Of a stretch of DNA of 64,000 nucleotides, positions 62,145 through 64,000 are shown in pieces (within the stretch, counting starts at the first letter, position 1; each line of letters begins with the position of its first letter). This DNA is from Dendrophyllia cribrosa (taxonomy: Eukaryota > Cnidaria > Anthozoa > Scleractinia > Dendrophylliidae). The position numbers and the translations under genes were made by a program. Under the pieces are notes generated by a model. That model had not been told where the DNA came from. It worked only from the letters and a program-made list of their open reading frames with translations, and ran no database searches. The stretch covers positions 26,140,438 through 26,204,437 of the forward strand of contig JAJLRJ010000003.1 in assembly GCA_024195265.1 (NCBI GenBank), given 5' to 3'.

Positions 62145-63040
62145 GTGGTACGGTAGGCTATATAAGTCTAAACCTAGCTGAGGTCACAGGTTCAATCCCA
62201 AGTGGGGATTTAGATTTTCTTGTTTACACTTAAAACTTTATTGAAAATACAATTCTAAGTGTCGACATTACGTTATATAATTCTCAATAAGTGTCCGACC
62301 TCCTTCTGAGCTAAAGAAGGTAGACTCTATTGTAGCAGCTCTCGTAAGGTCTCACACCATTGGAAGAGCGAACAATACAACAATAACAATATCGATTGTT
62401 CGAATTTTGATCAGTGGTTTTCATTCTTTTACAATGTAATTCACTTCTGCCGGTAAGGGAATATAATTTTATCTTACAGCCTGCGACATAAGACGCCTTT
62501 TTCCACCGAGAACATGCGTCCCCGAGCTGAAAAGCAATTTCTGTCACGTCAATCTTTTTGTCGCCGAGTTTGTCGGAAATACGCGTGTCGTGTTAGTCAT
62601 CTTTGGTCAATATCCAGTTAACAAAATTCATTTGAATCTCAAACCACTGGATCTCATCGTCATTTGAAATCGTTCTCTTTCTCTCTCGACAGGACCGCAA
62701 CTGACAAGGTTTTACAAACCCGCAATCATTAAATCAAAGCAGTTACTGAAAAGAAAAGATTTTGTAATCATGTTTAATCCACCATAAAAGTTAGAAAACA
62801 ATGGCTGCAGTCACATCTACGACGTAACTAAAGTTTAATTTAATTTAGTCTCAAGTTACGTGACGTCTTACCTAACTGTAGTTAGTGCTTTCGGTCGACT
62901 TTGCGGTCACACCACGCAGTTAACTACAATTAGTTCTAATTAGCCTATGGATGACGTCAGAATTAAAAGAGGTTCGTGACGGCCCTTATTGGTATATACT
63001 TCATGCTAACACACCATATAGGGATCCTATCAAATAGGGA
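62145..63040. other. No supported gene
   Basis: AT-rich right flank. A GGTTCAATCC word at 62189 resembles a tRNA B box but no A box or cloverleaf was found. Between 62815 and 62960 short inverted words around 'taactacagttag' and 'ttaactacaattag' may be an old MITE. Confidence 0.35.
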
Positions 63041-63044
63041 TCCT

Positions 63045-63400
63045 AAAAACTCATTTTAAAATGGTTAGCTTTCATTTACTGTTATGGGTAGTGATATCCA
63101 TAACAGCAAATAAAAGCTAACCATTTAAAAATGAGTTTTTAGCCCTAAATAAGTGCCGGATTCTTTGATGTGCATAAATTAAAACCCACCATGAAGTATA
63201 TCCCCCCTTATTGTCGATCCGTGAAATATCAACATGGTTGACCGACGTAAAGTGTGGTCAACCATGTTATGGGTAGTGATATCCATAACAGTAAATAAAA
63301 GCTAACCATTTTAAAATGAGTTTTTAGGCCTAAATAAGTGCCGGATTCTTTGATGTGCATAAATTGAAACCCACCATGAAGTATATCCCCCCTTAAGGCT
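63045..63400. repeat. ~185-bp tandem duplication with palindromic start
   Basis: A unit running from 'gggtagtgatatccataacag' through 'aaataagtgccggattctttg' to 'caacatggttgaccgacgtaaag' occurs at 63085-63258 and again from 63268. The second copy is split by a MITE and resumes at 63578-63628. The region 63047-63141 also folds back on itself (CTCATTTTAAAATGGTTAGC). Confidence 0.75.
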
Positions 63401-63577
63401 GGTTTTCACTAGCGCATAAGCATAAGCACAAGCCAACATACGCAGACTCAGTAACGTGTTGATCATTAGTGCCTATTGTTCTGTTTTGTTCAAACAATTG
63501 GAACTAATGATCAACATGTTACTGAGTCTGCGTATGTTGGCTTGTGCTTATGCTTATGCGCTAGTGAAAACCAGCCT
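63396..63577. mobile_element. Hairpin MITE with proven TTA target site
   Basis: The 182-bp element begins AGGCTGGTTTTCACTAGCG and ends with its complement, the arms being ~80 bp and nearly perfect. TTA flanks it (63393-63395 and 63578-63580). The neighbouring tandem copy has the uninterrupted site CCCCCCTTATTG at about 63210, an internal empty-site control. It is of PIF/Harbinger type. Confidence 0.85.
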
Positions 63578-63628
63578 TTATTGTTGATCCGTGAAATATC
63601 AACATGGTTGACCGACGTAAAGTGTGTC

Positions 63629-64000
63629 TAGTTTTTCTTCTTATTTACTTTTTTCGTGCGGCAAACCGTCGGAGAAAAATGAGAAATAAGCTGAGAATTT
63701 TAACGGATGCTCGACGCCGGGTAGACGTGTTGCTACCTTGTTGTATGTTAATTTTTTGTTTGTTGTTTTTGGTTTCCCCCTCGCTTCGCACTTGGTTTTT
63801 ATTTTGCATATTGATATATTCTCATCTCGCACGTGCGAAAAGAATTGTCACATTTTGATTGGTTGTTTGTTTGTAAACTTAGACTATCCCATGAACCCTG
63901 CTTGGGTATAACTATAGTTAGTATGTATTGCTTTGGATGATCGAGGCGTCAATTTTCTAACTATAGTTAGAGCGAACAGAGAAGCGGTCACATTACTGAA
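63629..64000. other. Nothing recognised
   Basis: Open frames on both strands near 63.6-63.85 kb show no motif. The words 'aactatagttag' at about 63908 and 63958 face each other and may mark an incomplete inverted repeat. Confidence 0.35.

Noticed and set aside
62160..62225. tRNA or tRNA-derived SINE head
   Set aside because: Only a B-box-like word is present. No A box, cloverleaf or tail.
1..64000. CRISPR arrays, bacterial operons or plasmid origins
   Set aside because: The repeats seen are MITEs, microsatellites and tandem duplications with eukaryotic target-site signatures. No spaced identical repeats with unique spacers.

Overview
The window looks like nuclear DNA from a cnidarian, most likely a hexacorallian (stony coral or sea anemone). 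This is inferred from AT-rich, intron-bearing DNA, dense MITEs and fold-back elements, Penelope-type and L1/Tx1-type retroelement pieces, and a cnidarian-style Polinton. No ribosomal RNA, convincing tRNA, operon or CRISPR array was seen. The left 39 kb is mostly repeats. It holds a nearly full-length L1/Tx1-like LINE ORF2 (4.5-8.2 kb, minus strand) and one plausible host gene, a four-exon secreted cysteine-containing protein of about 216 residues (17.27-20.46 kb, plus strand). It also holds decayed remnants: a zinc-finger/hAT-like exon, a PIF/Harbinger transposase, a PHD-finger gene and a Penelope GIY-YIG tail. Several MITEs have recognisable target-site duplications, there is a ~1.1-kb-arm inverted duplication at 24.5-28.0 kb, and three sites match the core of a hammerhead ribozyme. 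From 39,372 to 61,747 lies a Polinton/Maverick (adintovirus-like) element of 22.4 kb, flanked by the direct repeat TGTTT (or TGTTTA). Its ~285-bp terminal inverted repeats each begin with a ~207-bp palindrome. It encodes a protein-primed type B DNA polymerase, a retroviral-type integrase, a FtsK/HerA-like packaging ATPase, a probable double-jelly-roll capsid protein, two tandem jelly-roll-like minor capsid candidates and a YqaJ-type nuclease. The rest are small membrane, coiled-coil or zinc-binding proteins. Most genes from 47.7 to 58.8 kb carry a TATATATAC-like motif just upstream of the ATG, probably the element's own promoter. Three genes carry one in-frame stop each. The most notable object sits inside the Polinton polymerase gene, just before the catalytic DTDS motif. 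It is a 4,319-bp composite element (42,886-47,204) with a TA duplication and two identical 182-bp terminal units in direct orientation. Each unit is itself a MITE with inverted ends. Between them are two convergent, intact genes: a Rep protein with an HUH nuclease and an SF3-type helicase domain (the kind used for rolling-circle replication by CRESS-DNA viruses and plasmids), and a DD34E Tc1/mariner transposase. Iteron-like repeats lie between the two genes. A rolling-circle initiator and a cut-and-paste transposase appear to travel together as a parasite of a virus-like transposon. A related MITE lies 116 bp beyond the Polinton's right end.
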